Shown here: one piece after another, positions 55,034 to 63,970 of the stretch
How the letters are laid out: every line of letters begins with the position of its first letter
Numbering within the stretch: position 1 is the first letter of the stretch
Source: Ruminococcus bicirculans (ex Wegman et al. 2014)
GTDB taxonomy: Bacteria > Bacillota > Clostridia > Oscillospirales > Ruminococcaceae
Assembly: GCF_000723465.1 (NCBI RefSeq)
Contig: NZ_HF545616.1
Coordinates: forward strand, 1,674,001 to 1,738,000
Length of the DNA: 64,000 bases
Reading direction: 5' to 3'
Notes under the pieces: model-generated
Seen by the model: the letters and a program-made list of their open reading frames with translations, nothing else
The model's database searches: none
What the model was told of the DNA's origin: nothing
Translations under genes and position numbers: made by a program

Positions 55034-56401
55034 TCAAATAATATCCGCCCTGCGTTTACCTATCTGTGCAAACTCTTTGCGCCGTATGATAAAGTAAGCC
55101 ACTGTTACCGCAGTGCCTGTTATCACCCAGGAAACAGGGTAAACTATCATGAGCATAAGATAGCTTCTGTGAGCCGCATAAATCGTGTTCACCCACACAA
55201 GCCTGAACACGCAGGTGCCAAGCACAGTTATGACCGCAGGCGTCATAGAGTGACCCATTCCCCTAAGACAGCCGCCCGATATTTCGTAAACACCCGTAAG
55301 AAGCTCCAGCAGGCAAACTGACCACATTCTTATCATTGCGTAGTGTATAACGTTCTCGTCCGTTGAGAAGATCTGTATAAAAAGGTGTCTGCCAATAAGG
55401 AATATCAGACTCAGCCCAAGACAGCTCGCAAGCCCGATAAAAGTGCAAAGCCTGTATATCTTTTTACAGCGTTCCTTATCCTGAGCCGCAAAATTCTGAC
55501 TTGTAAAGGTGGTCGCAGTCTGAGCGAAAGCATTTATCACAAAATATGCCATGAACTCAAAATTCTGTTCCGCTGTGCTTCCGGCGATACCGTCTGAACC
55601 GAAGCTGTTTATCGCCGCCTGTATCACAACGTTTGACAGTGAGAAAACCATGCTCTGCAAACCAGCCGGCAAGCCTATCTTTATGATACCGAGGAGATAT
55701 TCCCAGCGTATCCTGAGCTTTCTGACATCAAGTCTTAGCATCTCCTCCTCGTGGGTAAGAAAGTAAAGTATCATGCAGGCACTGAAAAAATTTGATATAA
55801 CAGTTGCCGTTGCAACGCCTGCCACACCCATTTTGAACACGATCACGAACACAAGGTTCAGAATAACATTTATAACGCCTGCGGTGATAAGAGCGTAAAG
55901 AGGTCTGGTGCTGTCGCCCTTGCTTCTAAGCACTGCCGAACCAAAGTCATATATCTCGATAAAAGGCATTGCAAAGAAAAATATCCTGAGATACAGCGTT
56001 GCAAGCTTTAAAACATCGTCAGGCACATTCATCATGCCAAGGAGTATCGGTGCAAGTATCTCGCCTACACCCAGTATGATAAATCCGCTTATGACCGCCA
56101 AAAGCACCACCGTATGTACAGCCTCGTTTGCCTTATCTTTTCTCCCCTGACCTATAAGCCTGGCCACCACAACGTTCGCGCCGACAGAAAGCCCCAGAAA
56201 AAGGCTTACAATAAGGTTCACCAATGAAGAATTGCTTCCAACCGCCGCCATGGCTTTGTCGCTGTCAAATCTGCCCACCACCGCAAGGTCAGCGGAGTTA
56301 AAAAGCTGCTGCAAAATACTTGACAATGCAAGGGGCAGTGCAAAAATAACGATCTTGCCCACAAGCGGACCGTTTAACATATCTATTTTCTTATTTTTCA
56401 T
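55034..56401 (-). CDS. MATE-family efflux transporter
   Basis: 455 residues from the ATG at 56401; a TTG 24 bp upstream is possible. Twelve hydrophobic segments in two MatE repeats. Marks include GPLVGKIVIFALPLALSSILQQLFNSADLAVVGRFD at the start, FNSADLAVVG, and the repeat-2 opening IIKIGLPAGLQSMVFSLSNVVIQAAIN. Sodium- or proton-driven export of drugs or metabolites at the cytoplasmic membrane. Divergent from smpB. Confidence 0.93.
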   Translation of the reverse strand: MKNKKIDMLNGPLVGKIVIFALPLALSSILQQLFNSADLAVVGRFDSDKAMAAVGSNSSLVNLIVSLFLGLSVGANVVVARLIGQGRKDKANEAVHTVVLLAVISGFIILGVGEILAPILLGMMNVPDDVLKLATLYLRIFFFAMPFIEIYDFGSAVLRSKGDSTRPLYALITAGVINVILNLVFVIVFKMGVAGVATATVISNFFSACMILYFLTHEEEMLRLDVRKLRIRWEYLLGIIKIGLPAGLQSMVFSLSNVVIQAAINSFGSDGIAGSTAEQNFEFMAYFVINAFAQTATTFTSQNFAAQDKERCKKIYRLCTFIGLASCLGLSLIFLIGRHLFIQIFSTDENVIHYAMIRMWSVCLLELLTGVYEISGGCLRGMGHSMTPAVITVLGTCVFRLVWVNTIYAAHRSYLMLMIVYPVSWVITGTAVTVAYFIIRRKEFAQIGKRRADII

Positions 56402-56564
56402 ACCAGATCTTCTCTCATCTTTCAACTAACTATTTCTCATACCTAATATTATATCACACCATCAAAGCTATTTCAATACCCGAATTTGCACATAAGCACA
56501 CACAGAGATGTGTAAAAATCTAAACATTCCGACCATTTGTACAATTTTTTGAACTCTTTGCCTG

Positions 56565-56593
56565 TTGACAAAGGCATGAAATGGTGTTATAAT
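56565..56593 (+). promoter_or_regulatory. Promoter of smpB
   Basis: TTGACA at 56565-56570, 17 bp, TATAAT at 56588-56593: a full sigma-A consensus. GGGAGGT follows at 56604-56610 before the smpB ATG. Confidence 0.9.
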
Positions 56594-56617
56594 AATATTC
56601 CACGGGAGGTGAGCAGT

Positions 56618-57085
56618 ATGGCGATAGACAAAAAAGGCACAAAGCAGATTGCCGACAACCGAAAGGCACGTCACGATTATTTCGTGCTGGAGCAGATAGA
56701 GTGCGGTATCGAGCTTGTGGGAACAGAGGTCAAGTCTATAAGGAATGGCGGCGTCAATCTGAAAGACAGTTGGTGTTCTATCGAGGACGGAGAGATGTGG
56801 GTCAAGGGTATGCACATATCCCCTTATGAACACGGCAATATTTTCAACCGTGATCCACGCCGGGAGAGAAAGCTGCTGCTCCACAAACGTGAGATACTGA
56901 GGCTGTTCGGAAAGGTACAGCAGGAGGGTCTTACGCTTATCCCGATGTCGCTGTATTTCAAAGGCAGCAGAGTCAAGCTTGCACTTGGGCTTTGCAAAGG
57001 TAAAAAGCTTTATGACAAGCGTGACGACATGGCAAAGAAAGCCGCACAGCGTGACATAGAGCGTGCCATGAAAGAGCGAAACTAA
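56618..57085 (+). CDS. smpB: SsrA-binding protein SmpB
   Basis: 155 residues from the ATG at 56618. Typical Smp[77 protein letters not shown], ending in a basic tail. It binds tmRNA and brings it to stalled ribosomes for trans-translation. The ssrA gene begins 3 bp after its stop, so the two partners are adjacent. Confidence 0.97.
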   Translation: MAIDKKGTKQIADNRKARHDYFVLEQIECGIELVGTEVKSIRNGGVNLKDSWCSIEDGEMWVKGMHISPYEHGNIFNRDPRRERKLLLHKREILRLFGKVQQEGLTLIPMSLYFKGSRVKLALGLCKGKKLYDKRDDMAKKAAQRDIERAMKERN

Positions 57086-57088
57086 CAC

Positions 57089-57448
57089 GGGGGTGTAAAG
57101 GTTTCGACGGGGGTTTTGAAGCACGATAAGCGAGTAGAGGAGCGCACACTCTTTAAACGGCGTACGTTTTAAAATTAGACGACAACGATAATTTTGAATT
57201 AGCTGCTGCTTAAGTCAGCGCTCGTCTTGCCTTAGAGTACCACGGCTTTGGTAAAGGCGTCGATCAGTGGTGAACGTTACAAAGCGACGGCTGTAGCCTT
57301 GTGATGTATCACAGCCTACCAAACACACAGGCGTGTCTGTTTGCCTTTGTGCAAGGGAACGGGAGTTTTCCGCAATAACAGAATACACTCGTAGAAGTTC
57401 GTGGGGATAGGCTTTCGGACAGGAGTTCGATTCTCCTCACCTCCACCA
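57089..57448 (+). ncRNA. ssrA: Transfer-messenger RNA (tmRNA)
   Basis: 360 nt. The 5' GGGGGTG pairs with CACCTCC before the 3' ACCA end, and TTCGACGGGG and GTTCGATTCTCC mark the tRNA-like half. The tag frame ends with codons for DNDNFELAAA and a TAA at 57211-57213. The upstream resume codon cannot be fixed by eye. It rescues stalled ribosomes together with SmpB. A prophage begins just beyond its 3' end, a common integration site. Confidence 0.96.
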
Positions 57449-57510
57449 AATGTTGAAAAGACGAACACAACAAATATATTCTTTGTGAGTGGTCTTTTCG
57501 GAATAATAAC

Positions 57511-57541
57511 AACGCCTCATGATTGATTTCATGAGGCGTTT
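57511..57541. terminator. Convergent terminator between ssrA and the prophage
   Basis: AACGCCTCATGA and TCATGAGGCGTT form a 12-bp stem with a short loop and a T run; the hairpin can end transcripts from both sides. Confidence 0.85.
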
Positions 57542-57545
57542 ATTC

Positions 57546-58364
57546 TTACTTGATAATTTTGATTACCTGTCCTGCATAGATAAGATTAGCATTTTTTATG
57601 TTGTTGTCCTTAACGATTTTTGCGACTGTCGTTTTGTATCTTGCGGCTATCGCCGAAAGAGTATCACCCTTTTTGACTGTATATCTAGTTACTGTCTTTT
57701 TAGGTGTGTCTTTTTTCGGCTCCGGCGGTGTAACATTTTTCTTATAGCCGTTAAGCCCTGCGGCTTTTATGATTGACGGGAAATTGACTTTTGCAGTATC
57801 GAGGTCAACGCTGCCTGTAACGCCGTTTACTCTCCCTGTAAAGCTGTGCTGGTGCATTTTATGCGCTATTGACGGGGCTCGGGTGATATTCGCACACCAT
57901 ATTGCATAGCGACTTCTGATAGCTGCCGACACTTTGGCGGTGAGAAAAGCTTCGTAAGAATAGAGCATACAATAATATCCCGCCGCCTCAACAACGCTAA
58001 TAAAAGCTTTGATGATGTCGTCACGCAGTCCGGGCATATTATATTGTGCAGCTTCTTCTATGTCGAGCGCAACAGGCATAGAGAATGGGCATTTAGACTT
58101 GATGAGATTGACAAAGCCTGTTGCTTCTCTCTTCGCTGCCTCTACTGTATCTGCATACATATAGTGATAGAAACCTATGTTAAGTCCTGCGGCCTTTGCG
58201 TTTGCATAATTACGCTCGAACTTTTTGTCAATCTGCCTAGGATAAGACATTATGTCGCCGTAGCTCGATCGTATCATTACAAAGTTTATGCCGCTTGCTT
58301 TGAGCTTCTTTGTATCAACGTTTCCGTTATGCTGAGATACGTCTACGCCTTTGTATGTAGCCAT
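57546..58364 (-). CDS. Phage endolysin: GH25 lysozyme with LysM domain
   Basis: 272 residues. GH25 catalytic domain at 1-205 ([43 protein letters not shown] with the catalytic acids), a Pro/Lys linker ([12 protein letters not shown]), and one LysM at about 225-271 ([20 protein letters not shown]). It cleaves peptidoglycan glycan chains at the end of the lytic cycle. No signal peptide, so export depends on the holin encoded upstream. Confidence 0.95.
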   Translation of the reverse strand: MATYKGVDVSQHNGNVDTKKLKASGINFVMIRSSYGDIMSYPRQIDKKFERNYANAKAAGLNIGFYHYMYADTVEAAKREATGFVNLIKSKCPFSMPVALDIEEAAQYNMPGLRDDIIKAFISVVEAAGYYCMLYSYEAFLTAKVSAAIRSRYAIWCANITRAPSIAHKMHQHSFTGRVNGVTGSVDLDTAKVNFPSIIKAAGLNGYKKNVTPPEPKKDTPKKTVTRYTVKKGDTLSAIAARYKTTVAKIVKDNNIKNANLIYAGQVIKIIK

Positions 58365-58366
58365 TT

Positions 58367-58546
58367 TTATTCCTCCATTTTCTTGTAGTAGGACTTGATC
58401 TTATTGACCTTGTCGGCGTTATCTGTCAAGAGCTTTTTAACGTCGGTAAGGTCAATTTCGTAAACGTCCGAAATCTCATCATATGTCATACCGAACGCAA
58501 AGCTCTTGAATATTTCATTTTTTTCCTGCTCTGAAATGTTTGTCAT
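58367..58546 (-). CDS. Small phage protein between holin and endolysin
   Basis: 59 residues. Its ATG overlaps the holin stop by one base (TAATG), and its stop lies 2 bp before the endolysin start. Reads [18 protein letters not shown]... [18 protein letters not shown], helix-turn-helix-like. Found by reading the gap; function unknown, presumably part of the lysis cassette. Confidence 0.7.
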   Translation of the reverse strand: MTNISEQEKNEIFKSFAFGMTYDEISDVYEIDLTDVKKLLTDNADKVNKIKSYYKKMEE

Positions 58547-58992
58547 TACTGTTCTCCTCCTTGGCTTTCTTCAACTGTTATTTTTAAACGGTGTACGATT
58601 TTAACGAGAAATGACGGCAACGGCACGCCGAGAACGGAAAGGTTTTCGAGAATGCTTATACACTCATTGATGATGAGCCATACTGTGACGATTACGCCGA
58701 AATAATAGCTAAATCCTATATCAATTCCCACCGAGGACAGCCCCTCACTTATGAGCCAGTCCGTGACACCCGCTACGCACACTACAAGGATATAGCAGAG
58801 CTTTTTGACAGCTCCGACAATCCCTATTCGGCTACTTAGGTCACTCTTATACCACGCTTTCGCAAGCCCGCTCAGATAGTCTATAATCATAACGGCGATC
58901 AATATAAGCAGCGGTATAGCTATAACGCCGAAATATGCAGACAGACCGCCTAGGGCGGCGGCGACAATGCCCTTAAATACGTTTTCTTTCAT
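58546..58992 (-). CDS. Phage holin (Bacteriophage_holin_4 / toxin secretion family)
   Basis: 148 residues with three to four hydrophobic segments (GIVAAALGGLSAYFGVIAIP, LLILIAVMIIDYLSGLAKA, and VIVTVWLIINECISILENL), and a charged C-terminus. MIDYLSGLAKAWYK is typical of this holin family. It forms the membrane lesion that releases the endolysin. Lies between XkdX and the small lysis-cassette gene. Confidence 0.92.
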   Translation of the reverse strand: MKENVFKGIVAAALGGLSAYFGVIAIPLLILIAVMIIDYLSGLAKAWYKSDLSSRIGIVGAVKKLCYILVVCVAGVTDWLISEGLSSVGIDIGFSYYFGVIVTVWLIINECISILENLSVLGVPLPSFLVKIVHRLKITVEESQGGEQ

Positions 58993-59151
58993 TTATGCCT
59001 CCTTGCCGTCGTCGAAATCATATCCTGTGATTTCTTTATATTCTTCGGCTGTGATCCACTTGTGCACTACTGCGTCATATACCTTGCGTATATCCCACAA
59101 ACCACGTTCGTAGTAGTCTTTGACCTTAGCATATTTCTTACTCTGTGACAT
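58993..59151 (-). CDS. XkdX family phage protein
   Basis: 52 residues (KKYAKVKDYYERGLWDIRKV, YDAVVHKWITAEEYKEITG), the usual XkdX form. The stop is directly followed by the holin ATG. Unknown role; normally located between tail fibre and holin genes in siphophages. Confidence 0.88.
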   Translation of the reverse strand: MSQSKKYAKVKDYYERGLWDIRKVYDAVVHKWITAEEYKEITGYDFDDGKEA

Positions 59152-59308
59152 TTTCAAGCACCTCCTCTTTTTCGTTTTCGAGTTCTACATCAAACACCAT
59201 TGCTATATAGTCAATATTAGCGGCGTTTCTGTCGTTTTCCACCTTAAGTGCGGCGCTTTTCTGTCGCTCTTTTATAAGCTGGTCTTTTACTGATATGTAG
59301 CCAAACAT
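59138..59308 (-). CDS. Small phage protein with coiled-coil character
   Basis: 56 residues starting at the second ATG (MFGYISVKDQL), which is preceded by GGAGGG; the first ATG lies in that site. The middle is charged and helical, and the end is very acidic. It overlaps XkdX by 14 bp and follows the reverse transcriptase. Confidence 0.65.
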   Translation of the reverse strand: MFGYISVKDQLIKERQKSAALKVENDRNAANIDYIAMVFDVELENEKEEVLENVTE

Positions 59309-59310
59309 AG

Positions 59311-60354
59311 CTATTCCCTCCATAGATTATAATAATATTCCTGCATACTATCTATCAGCTTATAGCAGTTCCCTTTGCTTGCGTGCGAAGCCCAGGACTT
59401 GAAACACTCGTCAACTTGTTCTCGGATCATTGCGCCACGTTCACATAATTGCACAAGCTTTGCGAGCTTGCGGCGAGCTCTCGTGACCTTTTCCGGCAAT
59501 ACACGCATTATGACCTTTCCTGTACTTGTAAGCCTAAAACTGAAACCTAAGAAGTGTATGGGCTGTTTAATCGGGAATAATTGAGTTTTCTTCTTACTAA
59601 ATTTTAGCCCTAGTTTCTCGAGTTCTTCGCCTATGTGCTCTTTGCAAAATGTCAAATATTCTTTGCTTTGATGTATAAGTATGAAATCGTCCATATAACG
59701 AACATAATACTTTATGCCTAGTTGCTCTTTAATTAAATGGTCGATGTCGTCTAATACTGCAAGCTGAATAAGCTGCGTGACTTGCGAGTCTAAGCCCATT
59801 CCTTTTGACGGGTCAACTCCTTGCGTAAAGCTGTTTATAATTCTTTCGGTTTCAGCATACGCCCAATCGTCAGAAACTCTTTTCCGAACAGCAGCGCAAG
59901 CGACGCTGTGAGGCGTAGAGCCGAAATAATCCGAAATATCACACTTAATAATATAACCGTTTAGACCCGATTTTCTATAAAATCGCTGCATATGACATTT
60001 CAATCGCTCACGGGCGAAATCTGTTCCTTTACCCTTTTGACAAGCGCAATTATCGTATATAAAAGATCTCGTTATCTGTTCTGTAAGGTAATTATCACAT
60101 AACGAACGTTGAAACACCCTGTCTTTTATTCTTGTGCTTACGATAACACGTTCTTTCGGCTCGTAGATTTTAAAAACGGTATAATCACCGATTTTGTACT
60201 TTCCGCTCATAAGCTCGTCTTTTAGTTTATAACAGTTTGTCAAGCCGTTCTTAACGAAACCCGCTGTGCTATCTTTCCACATCACATTTCTTCTGCATAC
60301 AAGCATTGCCTTATACAGATTTTCAAAGTCACATACATTCTCTTTTACTGTCAT
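59311..60354 (-). CDS. Reverse transcriptase of a diversity-generating retroelement
   Basis: 347 residues. RT palm and fingers include YIIKCDISDYFGSTPH (first catalytic Asp), GLDSQVTQLIQLAVLDDID in the primer/template grip position, and KYYVRYMDDFILIH (YxDD catalytic motif). KTQLFPIKQPIHFLGFSF follows in the thumb-proximal part. DGR enzymes are typically about 300-400 residues without extra domains, and this protein fits. It copies the template repeat RNA with errors at adenines. Located downstream of avd and the template repeat. Confidence 0.95.
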   Translation of the reverse strand: MTVKENVCDFENLYKAMLVCRRNVMWKDSTAGFVKNGLTNCYKLKDELMSGKYKIGDYTVFKIYEPKERVIVSTRIKDRVFQRSLCDNYLTEQITRSFIYDNCACQKGKGTDFARERLKCHMQRFYRKSGLNGYIIKCDISDYFGSTPHSVACAAVRKRVSDDWAYAETERIINSFTQGVDPSKGMGLDSQVTQLIQLAVLDDIDHLIKEQLGIKYYVRYMDDFILIHQSKEYLTFCKEHIGEELEKLGLKFSKKKTQLFPIKQPIHFLGFSFRLTSTGKVIMRVLPEKVTRARRKLAKLVQLCERGAMIREQVDECFKSWASHASKGNCYKLIDSMQEYYYNLWRE

Positions 60355-60511
60355 ATTATCTCTTCTACAAAACTTACGTTGTTAATAGTGATACTTACTC
60401 ATAAAGTAAATCACATCAACGTTATACTTTCACCATATCGGCTAGGATAATAGTTCCTTGTGTGATTGCATTGATTTCAGCTATTGAGCCTACTTTAAGC
60501 TAGCATTATCA

Positions 60512-60624
60512 CAATCCGGGGCGAGCCCGTTACTGTTGTTCGCATTGTTGTTGTTGATAGCTCCTGTCGGGTTGACGTTACGCACGTTGTTAGCGTTGCC
60601 GGTGTTAGGAGTACGCAGCCACCA
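60512..60624 (-). repeat. DGR template repeat (TR)
   Basis: 113 bp aligning without gaps to 61124-61236. On the coding strand the template is rich in AAC codons (reading NNVRNV, NPTGAI, NNNNANN). All 13 differences to the variable repeat are at template adenines. The GC-rich end GGGCTCGCCCCGG is common to both repeats and is a candidate for the initiation of mutagenic homing. The repeat lies between avd and the RT gene; the gap 60355-60656 holds no gene. Confidence 0.95.
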
Positions 60625-60656
60625 CAAAGCAGAAATAAAACAACTATTACCCTAAT

Positions 60657-61070
60657 TTACTTTCCGTATCTATCGTAATCGGACTTTCTCCAATTACGCA
60701 GTAACACTTGAACTTCGTTTACAAGTCTAGTCCAATACTCAATACGTTTGCTTTCTATACTGAAAACACTATATGCAATGTCAATCATACTTAGTAAGGC
60801 GTATGTTTCAGCAAGAGCTTTCGTCTGATACTGTCGCCTTAGCTGATAATCTTTCTTGTTATCATCATTAACGTAAATAGAATTGGCTGCATTAACGTTG
60901 CTACTCACATCAATGGCGCAATCAACGATTTTAGCAGTAATGCACCACCTATAACGCTTAGGAAAGTTCTTTTCATTTGAACATATCTTAATTGTATATG
61001 CGGCGAGCTCTCTCGCTTTGGTTACTACTAATAACTTGCCCTCGGTTTGTTTCGATTTTACAACTGACAT
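60657..61070 (-). CDS. avd: DGR accessory variability determinant (Avd), four-helix bundle protein
   Basis: 137 residues, basic and helical throughout, of the 23S-IVP/four-helix-bundle type (KARELAAYTIKICSNEKNFP, KRYRWCITAKIVDCAIDV, ALAETYALLSMIDIAYSVF, WTRLVNEVQVLLRNW). Avd binds the RT and template RNA. Position between target gene and TR matches known DGRs. Confidence 0.92.
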   Translation of the reverse strand: MSVVKSKQTEGKLLVVTKARELAAYTIKICSNEKNFPKRYRWCITAKIVDCAIDVSSNVNAANSIYVNDDNKKDYQLRRQYQTKALAETYALLSMIDIAYSVFSIESKRIEYWTRLVNEVQVLLRNWRKSDYDRYGK

Positions 61071-61084
61071 TGCTTTCTCCTTTC

Positions 61085-61102
61085 CGCCCTCTATCGAGGG
61101 CG
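61085..61102 (-). repeat. Hairpin just downstream of the variable repeat
   Basis: CGCCCTC and GAGGGCG form a perfect 7-bp stem around TATC. It lies 21 bp after the end of the variable repeat and just after the target gene stop. A GC-rich hairpin/cruciform at this place is known to promote target recognition in Bordetella phage DGR. It might also act as a weak terminator. Confidence 0.7.
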
Positions 61103-61110
61103 ATTATAGA

Positions 61111-62496
61111 TTAAATAATGCAACAAGCCGGGGCGAGCCCGTTACTGTTGTACGCACCGCTGTAGTTGATAGCTCCTGTCGGGTAGACGTCACGCACGTA
61201 GAGAGCGTTGCCGGTGTCAGGAGCACGCAGCCACCAATAGTACGGCGTGCCGTTACTTTGATACTTAATGCGGTTCGTGTCGTTGCCATCGTTTTTGCTC
61301 GCAAAGTCTGAGTAGTTTTTATAGTATGGGTACGCTGCACCCTCATCAACGCTATTTTCAAAATTTCCGTAAACTTCGGAACATGAAAGCAAGAATATTT
61401 TCTCCGTGCTTGTTTTAGAACCTCCACCGTCAGTAAGTGTGTTGAGCGCCGTTACTTTCGTGACCTCGCCGAGAACTGAAAGGAAATCGGGGTCTACGCC
61501 ACGCAGAAAGCCGCTTTCGGTGTCCGCCCAGGACGGCTTGCGTGAAAACTTGCTCTGCCTCGTCCACGTTCCGCCAGGAGCGGCAGAGCTGTTAAGCCTC
61601 ATTCTGAGATCACTCTCAGCCCAGTTGTTAGAGCCATAGCGAGCACGATGAATGTGATTGAGGTCTGACACGGTGCCGTCTGCCATTCCGAGCGACGTTC
61701 CCTCTGAGCCCTCCTGAACAGATACAGTTTCAATAACCGCACTAGCATTAGCATTAACATACGTCGAAACCTTTGTAGCTGATGCCTGCTGCTGATATGC
61801 CCACGGAAACATAATCTGACCCGCTGCGGGTACAGGTTTTGTGAGCGTAAACTGGTATGTTTTACCGCCACCGTTTTCCACGTCATAGCCTGCAGGCAAT
61901 GTTATGTTATATGTTCCTGCCACAAGTTCTTCACGGGCATAGTATATTGCTTCCGTGCTGTCGAACTGAATGTTCTGATAGAGATCGTGGAGCTGCAAAG
62001 TTAGGGAGTGCTCAAACTGACTATCGGCGGGCGTGTCGTGATCTATGCCGATGATGTCAAACACAAGCTTGTTTGTCGTTTCGTGCACAAGCACCTCGTC
62101 GCCTGCTTTCGGTGTACCCGTTACTGTGATACCATACGCTGAAAGCTGTACAGGCTCACCATTGAAATGCCACTCAGCGCCGTTATATGAAAACTCATAC
62201 TCCCCGTTGTGTGATGTACCTACCGCCGCTATGAACGTGTCTGCGGCTACTGTGGCAGCGGTAATGCCGCTTGTGCCCTCTGTGTTGCCGACGGTTGCAG
62301 TTATCGCAGTTTCTTTTTCGGCTATGATCTGATCGCCGATAGCAAACACCTTGTCTGCCATACCCGCTCTTACGATAGCCTGCACGTCTGCAAAGCTGTT
62401 GATTTTAAGACCGCCCGTGTTCGCTGCAATCGCAGCTACCGAACGAGCTATGCCCTGCATAGTGCTGTCTCTTACGAGGTCTATTGTTTCTGCCAT
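61111..62496 (-). CDS. DGR target protein: phage tail/receptor-binding protein with C-terminal variable domain
   Basis: 461 residues. The N-terminal part (1-60) is Ala-rich, as in tail fibre attachments. A mid-region of beta-rich sequence with repeats of TATVGNTEGTSG type follows (about 60-230). The C-terminal DUF6273-like/C-type-lectin fold (about 290-461) includes WAESDLRMRLN, FLLSCSEVYG, YYWWLRAPDTG and ends in the variable repeat (last about 44 codons). Likely displayed at the phage tail tip and binds the host surface. Eleven residues differ from the template-encoded version, mostly Asn to Tyr, Asp or Ser. Confidence 0.92.
   Translation of the reverse strand: MAETIDLVRDSTMQGIARSVAAIAANTGGLKINSFADVQAIVRAGMADKVFAIGDQIIAEKETAITATVGNTEGTSGITAATVAADTFIAAVGTSHNGEYEFSYNGAEWHFNGEPVQLSAYGITVTGTPKAGDEVLVHETTNKLVFDIIGIDHDTPADSQFEHSLTLQLHDLYQNIQFDSTEAIYYAREELVAGTYNITLPAGYDVENGGGKTYQFTLTKPVPAAGQIMFPWAYQQQASATKVSTYVNANASAVIETVSVQEGSEGTSLGMADGTVSDLNHIHRARYGSNNWAESDLRMRLNSSAAPGGTWTRQSKFSRKPSWADTESGFLRGVDPDFLSVLGEVTKVTALNTLTDGGGSKTSTEKIFLLSCSEVYGNFENSVDEGAAYPYYKNYSDFASKNDGNDTNRIKYQSNGTPYYWWLRAPDTGNALYVRDVYPTGAINYSGAYNSNGLAPACCII
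61124..61236 (-). repeat. DGR variable repeat (VR)
   Basis: Aligned to the template repeat with offset 612 and no gap. Thirteen substitutions, all at adenines of the template on the coding strand, none elsewhere in the 113 bp. This is direct sequence evidence of past mutagenic retrohoming. Confidence 0.96.
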
Positions 62497-62498
62497 TG

Positions 62499-62687
62499 TT
62501 ATTCCTCCGTTTCTTTATATGTCAACGATAAACTTTTATCGCTGTTTACTGATAGTAAAAAATTCTTGTCGTGATAAATGTCTTTCACGGCCTTTTCTGC
62601 TTCTGCTGCCGCTGCGTTTGCGGCTGTTGCTGCCGCATTAGCTGATTTTACGGTTTTCCTCGCAATAGCGGTTGCTTCTAAGTCCAT
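62499..62687 (-). CDS. Small Ala-rich phage tail-associated protein
   Basis: 62 residues with a long Ala-rich heptad-like stretch (VKSANAAATAANAAAAEAEK). The stop lies 2 bp before the start of the DGR target gene. Probably a structural or connector peptide of the tail fibre complex. No family recognised. Confidence 0.6.
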   Translation of the reverse strand: MDLEATAIARKTVKSANAAATAANAAAAEAEKAVKDIYHDKNFLLSVNSDKSLSLTYKETEE

Positions 62688-62702
62688 TATTTGTGCTGCC
62701 TC

Positions 62703-62900
62703 CTATATCTTTACCCAGGATAGAGCTTCACCGTCGAAAACGAAAACCTCGCCTGTGTCGATTTCAAAAAAAGTCGAGCCGTTTCCGACTTTGTACCCGC
62801 ATATCATATCCGTAGGCTTAGTATCGGTTGACTTTCCTCTAAGCTCCAGTATAGGCGCTCTGTCTGCGAGTGAAGTTGTCGCCTTGTATATAGTTATCAC
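62703..62900 (-). CDS. Small phage tail-region protein
   Basis: 65 residues, beta-rich (MITIYKATTSLADRAPILEL, GYKVGNGSTFFEIDTGEVFVFDGE). Such small proteins are common beside BppU genes. GGAGGG upstream. Confidence 0.65.
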   Translation of the reverse strand: MITIYKATTSLADRAPILELRGKSTDTKPTDMICGYKVGNGSTFFEIDTGEVFVFDGEALSWVKI

Positions 62901-62911
62901 ATTATCCCTCC

Positions 62912-63592
62912 TTATAACGTTTCACATACGGCATAAGGCTTGCCGTCGGTTATTCTGAGTTTAACAACGAACGTTGCTCCAGTATCATTATTTTTAAGAG
63001 CTATGCCGTCGATTACATCACCGACGCTCTCAGCAGCCTTATTAGCCCGCTCAGTTGCGGCGTTAGCAGTAGCTATTACTGTATTGACCGCTCCTGTAAG
63101 GCTTTCTCTCGCCGTGTCTGCATTATCGGCGGCGGAGTTCGCCTTGCTTGCGGCAGCTGAGGCTATATCAACAGCTTTGCTCGCTTCATTCAAAGCCTCA
63201 GCAAGCGCCTTATACTCATTCGTAGACGTTATCTCGTCGTCTGATACTGCCGAGCGCTGCACCGCAATATAGAAATACTGCGTTGTAAGTAGTGAGCTTT
63301 CTTTGTACAGAGATATTTCAGCGATAACATAGCCCTCAACTGCTAGTATCTGTTCTGTGAGTTCTGCTACGATTACGTTATTTTCAATAGTAGCGTTGTT
63401 GAATACTGCTTTCTTATCTGCCTTAACCGCTCTTATTCGTGCTGTAATACCGCTGTCAAGCGTATACGGCTTGCCGCTATCTGTTATCGTAATATTAACG
63501 TAGCGGCTGCTGCTGTCACCTTGCTTGGCGAATACTATCGGCGGAGCTGTCGAACGTGAAACATCAAGCGATATGCTTGTTGAACTTTTCAT
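62912..63592 (-). CDS. BppU-family phage baseplate upper protein
   Basis: 226 residues. The N-terminal about 120 residues form the BppU beta domain (FAKQGDSSSRYVNITITDSGKPY, ITARIRAVKADKKAVFN, VIVAELTEQILAVEGYVIAEISLY). A helical Ala/Asn-rich stalk follows (EASKAVDIASAAASKANSAA), and a short end domain. It links baseplate and receptor-binding protein, which fits the DGR target encoded downstream. Confidence 0.88.
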   Translation of the reverse strand: MKSSTSISLDVSRSTAPPIVFAKQGDSSSRYVNITITDSGKPYTLDSGITARIRAVKADKKAVFNNATIENNVIVAELTEQILAVEGYVIAEISLYKESSLLTTQYFYIAVQRSAVSDDEITSTNEYKALAEALNEASKAVDIASAAASKANSAADNADTARESLTGAVNTVIATANAATERANKAAESVGDVIDGIALKNNDTGATFVVKLRITDGKPYAVCETL

Positions 63593-63597
63593 ATAAG

Positions 63598-63969
63598 TTA
63601 GCCCTCCTCGATCATAAAAGAAAGTGCGTCAATAGCGCTAAGAGGCATTTCTCTTTCTGCTATATCAGATAGCTTTATTGTTGATATTTCCACCTCGGAC
63701 AGCTCTAAGGCTATTTCGTTTATAGCCTCGCATATCTCATTGAATGCTTTCGGGTCGTCTTTGGCTGATACACTTGTTTTGCCGCCCGCCTTATTCTTTA
63801 TGATCTCATCACGAGATAAAACGAACGGCTCTAATGCCCGCTCTATCGCAATTTTATTTTTGATAATAGCGTATGATGTTTTGGACGGCAATTCGATTTT
63901 CTGCTTGATTAACGTTTTGATCTGCTCTAGCTTCTGCTCGAGTTCAGCGTTTGATTTCTTGATTTTCAT
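63598..63969 (-). CDS. Phage structural/tail-region protein, uncharacterised
   Basis: 123 residues, helical at both ends (NAELEQKLEQIKTLIKQKIEL... EICEAINEIALELSEVEI). It lies between BppU and the upstream phage gene, with close spacing in both directions. No family recognised. Confidence 0.6.
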   Translation of the reverse strand: MKIKKSNAELEQKLEQIKTLIKQKIELPSKTSYAIIKNKIAIERALEPFVLSRDEIIKNKAGGKTSVSAKDDPKAFNEICEAINEIALELSEVEISTIKLSDIAEREMPLSAIDALSFMIEEG

Positions 63970-63970
63970 A

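Noticed and set aside
61111-61439. Plus- and minus-strand overlapping frames across the variable repeat as extra genes
   Set aside because: They are shadows of the 461-codon DGR target gene.
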